DNA from: Planctomycetota bacterium
GTDB taxonomy: Bacteria; Planctomycetota; UBA1135; GCA-002686595
NCBI GenBank assembly: GCA_029250885.1
Contig: JAQXEK010000013.1
Span: 1 to 64,000, forward strand
Direction of reading: 5' to 3'
Length of the DNA: 64,000 bases
The first letter of the stretch is position 1; each line of letters begins with the position of its first letter. The position numbers and the translations under genes were made by a program. Below the pieces are notes generated by a model. It was not told where the DNA came from, ran no database searches, and saw only the letters and a program-made list of their open reading frames with translations. Positions 35,328 through 44,854 of this stretch are shown piece after piece.

Positions 35328-38300
35328 CTACACGTCTGCAGATGCGCCGATGAAGTGGACGCCGAGTTTTTGCAGCGGTCTCCCGATTCCATGGGGGTCG
35401 AGCACCTCGGAGAGTTTCCCCAAGAGTTCCGAGCGCGTATAGGGCTTCCGCAGCAGGCCCACTCCCCGGCTGCCCTCAAAGTCGCTTAGGCGCTGGGTTG
35501 GGTCGTGCCCCGTCACGAAGAGCACTGGCTGCTCGGGCTTGAGTCTGCGGATTTCACGGAAGACCTCGACCCCTGACATACCTGGCATCACGACATCCAG
35601 CAGCACGATGTCGAACTCTGGTGAGTCAGCGAACAGCTTCAGAGCCTCAGCGCCACCCTGCGCAGATGTCACCTTGTGGCCGCTTCGCTCTAACATCTGG
35701 CAGGTGACGCGGCGGACTAAATCTTCATCCTCAACCACAAGGCAGTGCCCGGGAAGTCCGAGTTCGGACTCTATCGCCTTGGCCGAGGCCTCGACGTCTT
35801 CGCGAGTTGCCTCGAGCAGGGGCAGGGAGACCTGGAAATGAGCGCCGACCCCCAAGCCGCCCTCCACTTCAATCCAACCGCCGTGCTGGGAGATGATTCC
35901 ATAGACCACGGACAGGCCAAGGCCCGTTCCTTTTCCGGCCTCTTTCGTCGTGAAGAACGGCTCGAAGACACGAGCCACCGTGGCGTTGTCCATCCCTGTG
36001 CCGGTGTCGCGAATCGACAGGGTCGCAAAGGCCGCCTCCCCTTCGGATTGCTGCGATTTCAAGTTGATTAGAATCTTGCCACCATTCGGCATCGCGTCGC
36101 GCGCGTTCACGAACAGGTTCATGAAAACCTGTTGAAGCTGCCCGGCATCCGCATGAACCCTAAGCTCGGTCTCGGGTCGATCTACGAACACCTCGATGTC
36201 TTCCGGAACGAGCCGGCTCAGCATTTTGACCGACTCCATTACGAGGGCGCCCAGGTCGATGATGCTGCGCTCGAGAACCTGGCGCCGAGTGAAGGCCAGC
36301 AGTTGACCAGTCAAGCGCGTTGCGCTTTTTCCGGCGCCCTGGATTTCGCGGACGCGATCGATATCCTGCCCCTGCAAGGAATCCCCGAGCAAGAGAAGCT
36401 CGGCGTTGCCAAGTACGGCCGTCATTAGATTGTTGAAGTCGTGGGCGATGCCTCCCGCGAGGCCTCCTAGCGCCTCTAACTTCTGGGATTGGCGCAAGCT
36501 CTCTTCGGTTGCCTTCAGTGCGTCCTGGGCGCGGTGACTTTCGATTAGCAGGGCGAGCGCGCCGGCCGCCGACTTGAGAATCTCCGCCTCGCCGGATCCC
36601 GGACGGATCGTCTCGGCCAAGGCCACTAGCGTTCCGATAGCGCTGCCCCCCGATTGAATCGGTAGGATGACTCCGCGCTTTTCACGAAATTGATCACAAT
36701 CGATGCAGTGCTTAGCTGGAATGTAAATCGGCTTTAAGGTTCGCATGACCTCGCGATGGGGACAGTGCGGATCCTTCCACACGACCTCGTCCAGGGGCAT
36801 CGCTTTAGGGGAGACCCAAGCTTTGCGGCGTAATGTGTCCGTTTCCTTGTTGTAGAGCAGGATCCCGCCGGTGCATTTCTTGCTTGAGTGGTCTGCCAAA
36901 ATGACTTTGACGGCGCGCTGAAGCTTTCTACCAAAGCTAATGGCCTGCCCGGAGACCTTGAGGACCTCGTTGACCTTGTGCTGGGATTCTAGGCTCTGAT
37001 GAAGGGCTCGACTGGACCGAACTCGCTCCAGCTCGGCACCTGCCCGCTCCGCAAACAGCCGAATCACCTTCTCGACCAGAATCGAGTCTTCGAAGGGCTC
37101 GTCGTCTACTAAGGACAGGTGCCCGATGGGTCGGCCCCCCTCGCTTTTTATGGTCACCCCGAGAAATGAGCGTGCCTCGAGATTGACTAACCCCACGTCC
37201 GAGGGAAAAGCCAACTGAACGCGATCGGGTGTAAAGTGAAAGCCGTCGCGAATCACAAGGCCACAAGGCGTTCCGGCGACAGCGAATCTAATAGGATCCG
37301 CATGCACGCCCTCGGTGTAAAAGGAGATGCTACGAATCTGTTCGCAATCTTCGTCGCAGGGCTCTGCCAGCAACACGTGGCGGACACCGAGAGACTTAGC
37401 TAAGTTTGCTACCAGGGCGTCAAAATAATCCTGGCCGGTCAAGGAGCCAACGGCCTCAAGCACACCACTGAGTGCGGCGTGGGAGCGGTTTGCGCTGCGC
37501 GCAAGCTCCAAACGCTCGACGGTCGCGCCGGCGTGGGCGATCACACCCCGCGCAAACTCCAGAGCAATGGGTGAAGGGACGCGAGTGCCCTCGTCGCCAA
37601 GGCTGACCAGCTCCAGGACGACCCGTGTGCCTGACCTGATTCCCGTGGCGACGCGCACGATACTTTTTATCCCGAGACTATCAATAGTGGGTCGATCGAC
37701 CCGGCTGTCGAGGAGCGCCAATGGCACGATTTGCGTGTCGGCGCCGGCAGCGATGAGTTCCATTAGCTCGTCGCCTTTAATCTCAAAGGACGCGCCATTG
37801 GGTAAGGCCGCTACTCTTGGGTCGGTAGAGCGAATCGCAAGGCGGGTGCAGTGGGTCGCATTGGCCGGGTAGTGGCAGAGTGAGCTGTGGTCGTACCCGA
37901 GAAACTCTACGGCGCGCTTATGAACGGCGTCCATGACATCCGACACGTTTTCCGCCTGATCGAGCTCCCGTATAAGAGCGAGAAGCTCCTTAGAGTTGTT
38001 CGCGCGCTGCTCGCTCTCGCTCTGGGCCTCTACGCGCTTGGAGATGTCGCGAGCAACCGCGATGATCAGGGCGTGCCCGTGCCAGTTTCCGCCCCAGGCC
38101 TGGAGTTCGAGCGGATAGAGGATGCCATCTGGGCGCTGGACAGGCAGGGACTCAATCTGCGCATAACCATGACTGACAAACTGTTCGAATAGCGGCCGCC
38201 GAAGATGTTGCTTATCCTCCGGAATCAGCTCCCAAACGCGCATGCGTAAGAGCTCTTCCCTGGATCTTCCCGAGAGTTTAGCAAAGCTGGGATTCGCGAA

Positions 38301-38438
38301 AATCACGCGGCCCGAGCGCGCATCGGCTACTAGGATACCGTCAGATGTTGCACTAAGCGCCGGTTCTAGATCGCTATAGAAAGCGACACGACTGTCGGGA
38401 GCCGAGGCTGGTGAGTGGCTATGGACGGAAGGGGGCAT
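35328..38438 (-). CDS. Hybrid sensor histidine kinase (PAS, GAFs, HisKA, HATPase, REC)
   Basis: The 1036-residue cytosolic kinase has a PAS domain (about 25-140, [20 protein letters not shown]), then two to three GAF-like domains (about 150-645), a HisKA box with phospho-His666 in [11 protein letters not shown], a HATPase domain ([33 protein letters not shown]) and a C-terminal receiver (about 905-1025) with phospho-Asp948 in VLLDVVMPG and KPYT. No transmembrane segment was seen. The third GAF-like part has a Cys cluster ([18 protein letters not shown]) that might bind a metal or cofactor. It lies between purH and prfB, with no partner regulator nearby; the receiver suggests phosphorelay to a distant protein. 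Confidence 0.9.
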   Translation of the reverse strand: MPPSVHSHSPASAPDSRVAFYSDLEPALSATSDGILVADARSGRVIFANPSFAKLSGRSREELLRMRVWELIPEDKQHLRRPLFEQFVSHGYAQIESLPVQRPDGILYPLELQAWGGNWHGHALIIAVARDISKRVEAQSESEQRANNSKELLALIRELDQAENVSDVMDAVHKRAVEFLGYDHSSLCHYPANATHCTRLAIRSTDPRVAALPNGASFEIKGDELMELIAAGADTQIVPLALLDSRVDRPTIDSLGIKSIVRVATGIRSGTRVVLELVSLGDEGTRVPSPIALEFARGVIAHAGATVERLELARSANRSHAALSGVLEAVGSLTGQDYFDALVANLAKSLGVRHVLLAEPCDEDCEQIRSISFYTEGVHADPIRFAVAGTPCGLVIRDGFHFTPDRVQLAFPSDVGLVNLEARSFLGVTIKSEGGRPIGHLSLVDDEPFEDSILVEKVIRLFAERAGAELERVRSSRALHQSLESQHKVNEVLKVSGQAISFGRKLQRAVKVILADHSSKKCTGGILLYNKETDTLRRKAWVSPKAMPLDEVVWKDPHCPHREVMRTLKPIYIPAKHCIDCDQFREKRGVILPIQSGGSAIGTLVALAETIRPGSGEAEILKSAAGALALLIESHRAQDALKATEESLRQSQKLEALGGLAGGIAHDFNNLMTAVLGNAELLLLGDSLQGQDIDRVREIQGAGKSATRLTGQLLAFTRRQVLERSIIDLGALVMESVKMLSRLVPEDIEVFVDRPETELRVHADAGQLQQVFMNLFVNARDAMPNGGKILINLKSQQSEGEAAFATLSIRDTGTGMDNATVARVFEPFFTTKEAGKGTGLGLSVVYGIISQHGGWIEVEGGLGVGAHFQVSLPLLEATREDVEASAKAIESELGLPGHCLVVEDEDLVRRVTCQMLERSGHKVTSAQGGAEALKLFADSPEFDIVLLDVVMPGMSGVEVFREIRRLKPEQPVLFVTGHDPTQRLSDFEGSRGVGLLRKPYTRSELLGKLSEVLDPHGIGRPLQKLGVHFIGASADV

Positions 38439-38527
38439 CGATATGGGCGGGATTAGATTGGACTTCGAGGCTTTGCCTCTCCGCCAGTGTAGGAGTAACC
38501 TTGCCCATTCATCCGGTCGAAACCTAG

Positions 38528-38552
38528 CGCGTCCCAGATTTGGGAAGACGCG
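38528..38552 (-). terminator. Possible terminator after prfB
   Basis: CGCGTC (38528-38533) pairs with GACGCG (38547-38552), with CCA/TGG continuing inside across a small bulge. It lies just beyond the prfB stop on its strand and is followed by a short T-containing stretch, so termination is plausible. Confidence 0.4.
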
Positions 38553-38561
38553 GCCCCATTC

Positions 38562-39669
38562 CTACGCGCCGCCGGTCTTCCGCAGGTAGTGCTCCATAAA
38601 GTCGTCGATGTCGCCGTCGAGCACGGCGGCGATGTTCCCCATCTCGAAGTTAGTTCGGTGATCCTTCACCATTTGGTAGGGATGCATCACATAGGAGCGG
38701 ATCTGGCTGCCCCAGGCGATCTCACCCTTGCTGCCGTATAGGTCCGACATCTCCGCGTTGCGCTCGGCCTCGCGCAGGGCGACAAGTTTACCCTTTAGCA
38801 GCTTCATCGCCTGGGCGCGGTTCTTGTGCTGGCTGCGTTGACTCTGACAGCGCACCACGATGCCCGTTGGAATGTGCGTCATCCGCACGGCGGACTCGGT
38901 CTTGTTCACGTGCTGCCCACCCGCACCACCCGCACGCATGGTGTCCACCTTGACGTCCGATTCCGCGATGTCTACATCCAAGGAGTCGTCGATGTCCGGG
39001 TTTACATCCACCGATGCGAACGCTGTGTGGCGGCGCGCCTGGCTGTCGAATGGACTGATGCGAACCAGCCGATGCACGCCGGTCTCGGCCTTCATGTACC
39101 CGAAAGCATAGGGACCAATGATCTGTAGGGTCGCGGTCCGGATTCCGCCTTCGGGTTCCGGGCTGAGCTCGACCTCCTCGACCTTCATCTGGTGAGCTTC
39201 CGCCCAACGGATATACATGCGCATCAGCATACCCGCCCAGTCGCAGGAGTCGATGCCACCCGCGCCAGCGTTGATCTGCACGAATGCGCTGGCGCCGTCG
39301 TGTTCGCCGCCCAGCATGACCTTGAACTCAAGATCACCCAGACCCTTGGTGAGACTGGCCGCAGTCGACTCGAGCTCGTCCGCCACGTCGGCGCCGTCCG
39401 AGTCTGCGCCCATTTCGATCAGCAGCTCGAGCTCTTCGATTTGGCCGACTGCGTCCTGGACGGGCTGGACAACAAGCTTCAAGCGCTGCATCTCCGCTAC
39501 GACCAGCTGGGCCTTCTCTTGGTCATTCCAGAAGTCCGCGGACTCCTGGAGCTTCATCACTTCGCCGAGGCGAGCTTCCTTCGTCGGGTAGTCAAAGCCC
39601 CTCCTTCAGCTGATTCAGCTGAGAGTTGGAGGCTGCGATGATGTCTTGGTATTCGTTGAGGGTGGCCAT
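38562..39669 (-). CDS. prfB: Peptide chain release factor 2, expressed by +1 frameshift
   Basis: RF2 releases peptides at UGA and UAA. The main frame carries the codon-recognition motif SPF ([15 protein letters not shown]) and the catalytic GGQ ([17 protein letters not shown]). Translation begins at ATG 39669: [20 protein letters not shown] and five more residues lead to CTT (codon 25) and an in-frame TGA (codon 26). Slipping forward one base at CTT-T reads GAC next and joins [14 protein letters not shown] in frame. The total is about 368 residues, equal to normal RF2 length, whereas the downstream frame alone would lack the first part of domain 1. The site is a standard RF2 autoregulation signal: low RF2 lets the ribosome shift. 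Confidence 0.96.
39591..39605 (-). promoter_or_regulatory. prfB programmed +1 frameshift site
   Basis: Read on the minus strand the site is AGGAGGGGCTTTGAC. AGGAGG acts as an internal Shine-Dalgarno two bases before the slippery CTT, followed by the TGA stop and C. In the known RF2 mechanism, SD-16S pairing and slow termination at UGA-C push the ribosome +1. The stop is codon 26 here, the same codon number as in E. coli. Confidence 0.95.
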
Positions 39670-39705
39670 GGGCGGCATTGTAGCGGCGAGCCCGCCCCGT
39701 GGCGA

Positions 39706-41082
39706 CTACTCCGTCAGGTCCAAGATGCCCTTTTCTGCGTGCAGTGCGGTCAACTCCGAGCGCACCTTGGTGACACCAGCCGAGATGACCTCGCAACCGT
39801 CCTCGGTCACGACGACTACGTCTTCAATGCGTATGCCGATGTCGGCCTCTTCATCGTAGAGCCCTGGCTCGACCGTAAACGCCACACCGGGAACCAGCTT
39901 CTTGCTGTAGTCACCAACGTCGTGGACCTCCATGCCGATGTAGTGGCAGGAGCCGTGACGAATCAGGTCGCCGAAGCCGCTGTCTCGCAGGACCTTGGAG
40001 CAGGCGCGCTCAACGTCGCCAATCGTCGCCCCGGGCTTCACCGCGGCGATTCCTGCCAGCTGGGATTCGAGCACCACGTCGTAGAGCTCGGCCATACGCG
40101 GCGTGAAGATCCCGTCCGTGGGCCAACTGCGGGTGATATCGCTGGTGTAGTGCTTGTACTCAGGCGCATAGTCGATCAGAACCATCTCGCCTGGACCGAG
40201 GGGCCGTGTGACGGCCATGTAGTGCAGAACGTTCGCATTCGGTCCGCAGCCTGCGATAGCGCCATAGGCGGGACCCGCGGCGCGACCTTTCAGGTGCACC
40301 CAGGTCATGAGGGCCGAGAGATCCCACTCGCCGATCCCGGGGCGCGTAGAGCGGATCGCCTCAGCCAGTGCGTCAGCGCCGATCTCGGCGGCCTTTCGCA
40401 TGGCGTCGATCTCCTCGGTCGTCTTCACCCGGCGCAGCTCATTCATCTGAGGGCCGCAGTTCACGACCTTGGCGCCAAAACGCTCGGTCAGCTGCTCGGC
40501 CAGGGCCTGCTCTCGGCTCGAGCGACCATCCAGGGGGTCGCGCTTCACATTGCGGTCGTAGGGGTTCGCGCGGTCGAAGCAACCGGCAAGCTCAATGTGC
40601 GCGGAGAGCGAGGTCCAGACCTTGTCGCCCTCGGTGATGCGCTCTTCCAAAAACTTCATCAGCTCGCCCGTGGGGCGTACGTCCTTGAAGCCGCTGACTT
40701 GCTCAATCCACTCGTCGCCGGCGTCCCACTTCTCGCCTTCCCAGCTCTCGTTGCGGCGGTCCTTCTTCGGCAGGAACAAGATCTCCTCCCCCGTTCCCGC
40801 ATCCATCACCAAGGTGATGTTCGGGCTCTCGATCCCGGTCAGATACCACACGGCCTTGTCCTGGTGGAACGCCAGGTAGTCACGGGTGTCAATAAGCCCG
40901 CGGAAGACCATCAGACCCTCGCCGACCGACTCGCGTAAGGCGGCGCGGCGCCCCATGTGGAACGACTTACCTAGACCGCACTCGACGCCCTGGGGGACCT
41001 CGATCGGCTCCGCGTCGCGATCGGCAGTGGCGGGAAGTAGAGCGACGAGCAGGAGTCCGAGTCCAAAGATGGGGTTGATCAT
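39706..41082 (-). CDS. Exported Xaa-Pro aminopeptidase (M24B)
   Basis: The 458-residue protein starts with a signal-like segment (INPIFGLGLLLVALLPATA), so it is probably exported, unusual for this often cytosolic family. An N-terminal AMP_N-like domain (about 40-200) precedes the pita-bread peptidase domain (about 220-440). Its two-metal ligands are visible: Asp in VLIDYAPEY, Asp in YTSDITRSWP, His in GSCHYIGMEVHDVGD, Glu in FTVEPGLY and Glu in GIRIEDVVVVT. It removes N-terminal residues preceding proline. It lies just upstream of prfB, 36 bases away on the same strand. Confidence 0.88.
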   Translation of the reverse strand: MINPIFGLGLLLVALLPATADRDAEPIEVPQGVECGLGKSFHMGRRAALRESVGEGLMVFRGLIDTRDYLAFHQDKAVWYLTGIESPNITLVMDAGTGEEILFLPKKDRRNESWEGEKWDAGDEWIEQVSGFKDVRPTGELMKFLEERITEGDKVWTSLSAHIELAGCFDRANPYDRNVKRDPLDGRSSREQALAEQLTERFGAKVVNCGPQMNELRRVKTTEEIDAMRKAAEIGADALAEAIRSTRPGIGEWDLSALMTWVHLKGRAAGPAYGAIAGCGPNANVLHYMAVTRPLGPGEMVLIDYAPEYKHYTSDITRSWPTDGIFTPRMAELYDVVLESQLAGIAAVKPGATIGDVERACSKVLRDSGFGDLIRHGSCHYIGMEVHDVGDYSKKLVPGVAFTVEPGLYDEEADIGIRIEDVVVVTEDGCEVISAGVTKVRSELTALHAEKGILDLTE

Positions 41083-41273
41083 TTCCCTACTGTAGATCGA
41101 AATACCGCGCCTGTGCCCCGGAGCCAGGATGATTCTTGGCTGTTATTACCGAGCTCGGGTAGCGTGCTGTTCTAGGGCACGACTAGCCCTGGTCGCACCT
41201 GGGGATCAGCGGCCATGAACTTTGTGCGAGACCCGTGTGGTGATCAGATCCATACGTCGCTATCGTTCGGCCC

Positions 41274-41975
41274 ATGCAAATTGAACAGCCCCTGGTCGAG
41301 GCCACCCTCGTTAAACGTTACAAGCGCTTTCTCACTGATGTCATTCTCAAGGACGGATCTGAGCTTACGGCCCACTGTCCGAACACGGGTAGCCTGCTTG
41401 GCTGCAAAGACGAGGGCAGTAAGGTCTGGCTGCGGGACACCCAAAATGACAAGCGCAAGTACCGCATGTCCTGGCAGGCGATCGAGGTAAACGGCACCTG
41501 GGTCAATGTGGATACCGGGCTGCCGAATGCCGAGGTCTTCGAGGCGATCAATGAGGGTCGAGTGCCCAAGCTTGCAGGCTACGAAAAGTCGAGGCGCGAG
41601 GTGAAGTACGGCAACAACAGCCGCATCGACGTGCTGCTGGAGAAGGACAACGGAGAGAAGTGCTACGTCGAAGTGAAGAACACGACTCTGGTCGAGGGCA
41701 ACGTCGCCCTGTTTCCAGACGCGGTCACCGAGCGCGGTCGCAAACACCTTGGCGAGCTGGTCAAGGAGGTCGAGAACGGCAATCGCGCGGTCCAGTTCTT
41801 CTTCGTCAGTCGCTCCGACGTCACGAGCTTCAAGCCCTGCGACGCTATCGACCCGAAGTACGGTGCCGCACTTCGCGAGGCCGCGAAGGCGGGGGTCGAG
41901 ATCATGGCCTGGAGCGTCTCCGTTAAGCGCGAAACCATCGAGCTGCACAAGGAGCTCGAGATCGACCTGAGCTGA
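41274..41975 (+). CDS. sfsA: SfsA family nuclease-like protein
   Basis: The 233-residue protein begins MQIEQPLVEATLVKRYKRFL with the OB-like first half, CPNTGSLLGCKDEG, and the second half that resembles a restriction-endonuclease fold: YGNNSRIDVLLE then CYVEVKNTTLVEG supply the Asp and Glu/Lys of a PD-(D/E)xK site. The family was named for sugar fermentation stimulation in E. coli; nucleic-acid binding is the better-supported activity. A closing HKELEIDLS is normal. Gene is isolated with about 190 bases on each side. Confidence 0.92.
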   Translation: MQIEQPLVEATLVKRYKRFLTDVILKDGSELTAHCPNTGSLLGCKDEGSKVWLRDTQNDKRKYRMSWQAIEVNGTWVNVDTGLPNAEVFEAINEGRVPKLAGYEKSRREVKYGNNSRIDVLLEKDNGEKCYVEVKNTTLVEGNVALFPDAVTERGRKHLGELVKEVENGNRAVQFFFVSRSDVTSFKPCDAIDPKYGAALREAAKAGVEIMAWSVSVKRETIELHKELEIDLS

Positions 41976-42083
41976 CCCAGCGTGAACACAGAATCCTGAG
42001 GGGTGAAATCAACATTCCATCCGTCTTCGATATTGTCGGACGCGCGTAGACTGAGTTTTTGTGTGCCAAGAAGCACGCGAAAA

Positions 42084-42111
42084 CAGGCGCGCATCCGGGG
42101 ACGCGCGCCTG
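42084..42111 (-). terminator. Terminator after the CotH gene
   Basis: A perfect 9-bp stem, CAGGCGCGC with GCGCGCCTG, around a 10-base loop is followed on the minus strand by TTTTCGCG. It lies 53 bases after the CotH-family stop, fitting an intrinsic terminator. It is also downstream of sfsA on the plus strand but has no T run there. Confidence 0.6.
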
Positions 42112-42163
42112 CTTCTGAGTCCAGCCCGAACGAGAGTCCCGGGCCTTGCACGGACCGCCTAGA

Positions 42164-44542
42164 TTACGGGCAGACCTTCAGGTTGATACCGTTTGAGGCA
42201 ATCAGATTCGACCCAGCGTCTGCACCGGCGACCTGCACGTAGAAGTTGAGGCCCGCGATCACGGGGTCAGCGGGAAGCACCAACGGCACGGTCACGACGC
42301 CGGCCCCGTCAGCTCCGACGGGGAAGGTTGTCGGTGCGGCCACCAGGGCAACCACCGAGGACGTCAACGTGAAGTGCGCCGGAGTTGCAGACACGGCCAT
42401 GATACCCGTGCCGGAGGGCTGGAAGCCGGTGCCGGTAAAGGTCAACGCAGAGCCAACCGACGCCGTGCCCGCTGCATCCAATACAATGGCATGCACAGAT
42501 GGGTCGAGTTGGTCGTAAGCGCGCAGGCCACAGCCGCCGTCGTTAAGTGCGTCAGGAGTCGGCACGGCGAAGGTCACCATGGGTGATGCGCCGTCGATCA
42601 GTCGCCCTGTCGAGACGTCCGCAAGCTGGGGCCCGAAGCTGACACTGTCGAGGAGGGTCACACCGTCCGTGTCCCAAAGTCCAATGTCATCGCCGCTAGT
42701 GCCAAGCTTGAAGTCGGCATGCAGGGGTCCATCGGTCAGGTCCTCGTCAGCCCAAATGAGCAGAGTCTGACCCGCACCAATAATGGTGCCGGCAGGGATC
42801 TGCCACTCAGTCGGAGTAAGGAAAGAGTCGGACATGTACATGCCCGATAGGTCGAGCGAGTTCGGGCTCTTGTTGTAAAGTTCGATGTAGTCCTCAAAGC
42901 TTCCAGCCTCGTCCTGAAGCACATTGTTGTTCTTCGCCAGGAACTCATTGATCACGATGTCGCCAGGACCCGCAACGGCCTGGAAGACCAACTCAAGGGG
43001 GTCCATCTCGGCGCGCATGGGCTCGAAGCTCATGGAGCGAAAAGCGTTCTGAGTTGTGGCGCTCACGTAGTAATTCACCCTCTGACCAGGCACACCCGTG
43101 TAGGGCAAGAGAGCGCCATACACGCCATCGCCCGCGGCGCCGTCTCCGGAGAGTCCATCGTCAAGCATTACCAGGTCGGCGTAGGTCTTGGTTGGATTCT
43201 CGCGAGCCCAGAGTTGAACCTTGGCGACAGACACGCCGCCAGAGATCGTGGCCGTGATGTGAACGGGTACGCCAGTTGCCGTCGTGCTGGTCAGGACATT
43301 GCTGATCGTCGGGACCGGTGCGATGATCTCCGGGTCAACACTGAGGCTAGCGATTCGAGCGTCGATGTACTGCTCGATACCTGTCACCGTGGAGCCGAAC
43401 AAGCCAACAGGAGCCGATACCGTAAAGTTATTGAGGAACTGCTGATAGGAGTAGAGCTTCTTCGGGTCGGCCTGAACGGCTGCGTCGATCTTGGCCTTGC
43501 GGGCGTTGAACTCAGCCATTAGCTGAGGCTTCGTGAACTCAGCCTGGATCAGGTCGCGCATGTGGGCGAAGTAACGCGCGCGCAGGGTCGGCTCGCTCAG
43601 CACGTTGTTTAGGAAGGGCTTCGTGTTCTGGCTAAAGTGGAAGTCTGCCTGCCAGTTGTTCTCGGTCCAAGACTCGTTGCCGTCGGTCTGGTGAAGGTAA
43701 CTGCGGCCGTCGACCGGATTCCGGTAGAAGACGAAGTCGCAACCCTTGTTGACATAGCTGTCGTCGTCACCGAAGAGGTTCTCCACCACAACCGTCCAGA
43801 TCGAGGGGTCGATGGCAAAGTCCTTGTCGATCCTGCGCCACTGGTTCGGAGGCAGTACGTCGACGGCGAAGCAGACATCGATGATGGCACCAACCGGATC
43901 GGCGAGGCCGCCATCGTCCTTGATCTCATACTGATTGTAGGACGCGGGGTTCGTGCCTTGGTACTGAAGGCCCGGTCCCGAGGGGTTGTTTGCGCACTTC
44001 ACGCGCAGGCCGTCGTTGTCCTCGAAAAAGGTCTTCAAGACGCGCTTGCCGTATTGCTGGACGTTTTGATAGACACCCCAGTTTTGTCCGTTGAGCCTGA
44101 CAATTACGTGGTTCGCGCGGCTGTTGGGAATGTACTTGGCGGCCATGTTCGAGTACACAACCTCGCGGCAGAAGGTCGGGTCCGTGAACGCGTTGTTAAA
44201 GTTCAGGCTGTCGTGGCCCATCACCTCTTGATCCGGGTGGACAAAGTCTACGGTGATGTTCAAGGACACCTTCTCCGCGCCCGGGGGCAGAGCCGTGTAC
44301 GACGTGTTTCCACGGATGCGAACACCGACATCTGGGTAGACCACACCTTCGACCGTCATGTCTGCGAGGATGTCGGTCTGGGACGCGTAGTTCTGCTTGA
44401 GCAGGGTCCACCAGTTTGCGGATTGGAAGTCCAAATCCACGGTTCGAAGCTCGTCGACGTCGTAGAAATCTTGGGCCGGGGCAGCCGGAGTCGCAAACAA
44501 AATCGCAGCTGCAAACAGCAGCCCTTTAGATAAGAGTCTCAT
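42164..44542 (-). CDS. Secreted CotH-family protein with lamin-tail domain
   Basis: The 792-residue protein has a signal peptide (LLFAAAILFATPAAPAQ). Residues about 30-400 form a CotH kinase-like domain: GVRIRGNTSYTALPPG, KVSLNITVDFVHPDQ, VIVRLNGQNWGVYQNVQQYG and LFGDDDSYVNKGCDFVFYRN are typical, the last holding acidic active-site-like residues. A short middle domain precedes a lamin-tail domain (about 545-660, IVINEFLAKNNNVLQDEAGS, FEDYIELYNKSPNSLDLSGM). The last 110 residues form a beta-sandwich-like tail that looks related to that of the next gene. CotH kinases phosphorylate secreted proteins in spores and elsewhere; the substrate here is unknown. Confidence 0.88.
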   Translation of the reverse strand: MRLLSKGLLFAAAILFATPAAPAQDFYDVDELRTVDLDFQSANWWTLLKQNYASQTDILADMTVEGVVYPDVGVRIRGNTSYTALPPGAEKVSLNITVDFVHPDQEVMGHDSLNFNNAFTDPTFCREVVYSNMAAKYIPNSRANHVIVRLNGQNWGVYQNVQQYGKRVLKTFFEDNDGLRVKCANNPSGPGLQYQGTNPASYNQYEIKDDGGLADPVGAIIDVCFAVDVLPPNQWRRIDKDFAIDPSIWTVVVENLFGDDDSYVNKGCDFVFYRNPVDGRSYLHQTDGNESWTENNWQADFHFSQNTKPFLNNVLSEPTLRARYFAHMRDLIQAEFTKPQLMAEFNARKAKIDAAVQADPKKLYSYQQFLNNFTVSAPVGLFGSTVTGIEQYIDARIASLSVDPEIIAPVPTISNVLTSTTATGVPVHITATISGGVSVAKVQLWARENPTKTYADLVMLDDGLSGDGAAGDGVYGALLPYTGVPGQRVNYYVSATTQNAFRSMSFEPMRAEMDPLELVFQAVAGPGDIVINEFLAKNNNVLQDEAGSFEDYIELYNKSPNSLDLSGMYMSDSFLTPTEWQIPAGTIIGAGQTLLIWADEDLTDGPLHADFKLGTSGDDIGLWDTDGVTLLDSVSFGPQLADVSTGRLIDGASPMVTFAVPTPDALNDGGCGLRAYDQLDPSVHAIVLDAAGTASVGSALTFTGTGFQPSGTGIMAVSATPAHFTLTSSVVALVAAPTTFPVGADGAGVVTVPLVLPADPVIAGLNFYVQVAGADAGSNLIASNGINLKVCP

Positions 44543-44854
44543 AAGAAAAGTAAGGAAGATTGGGCGAATTTGGACCTAGGGTGGGTTTACCAATGTAGAA
44601 GGAACTGTAAGTGAAAATTTAGTTTGCGTGGGCACAGTGCCGAACAATTCTAAAAGTCCAGCTCCCCAGGCCCTTGCGGTGAACACTTGGCAACTCGGCG
44701 GGACTGCTAAGCTCATAAAACGTCCCCGTTCGGTTAGGCTTGGCTTTAAGTAGCATCTTTATACGGCGCGCACCGTTCATCGATCCATGGTTGCACTCAG
44801 CCCACGAGACCCAAGTCTGTAGGCTCTGCCCTGCGCCATACCCCCACCCCACCC
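44543..44854. other. Divergent intergenic region
   Basis: About 310 bases separate two genes for secreted proteins read in opposite directions. It is more AT-rich than its surroundings and should hold both promoters, but I could not identify convincing -35/-10 pairs, hairpins or a small gene. Confidence 0.4.

Noticed and set aside
38562-39560. prfB as a shortened gene starting at an internal Met
   Set aside because: The upstream ATG and +1 frameshift site restore the full RF2 length and N-terminal domain.
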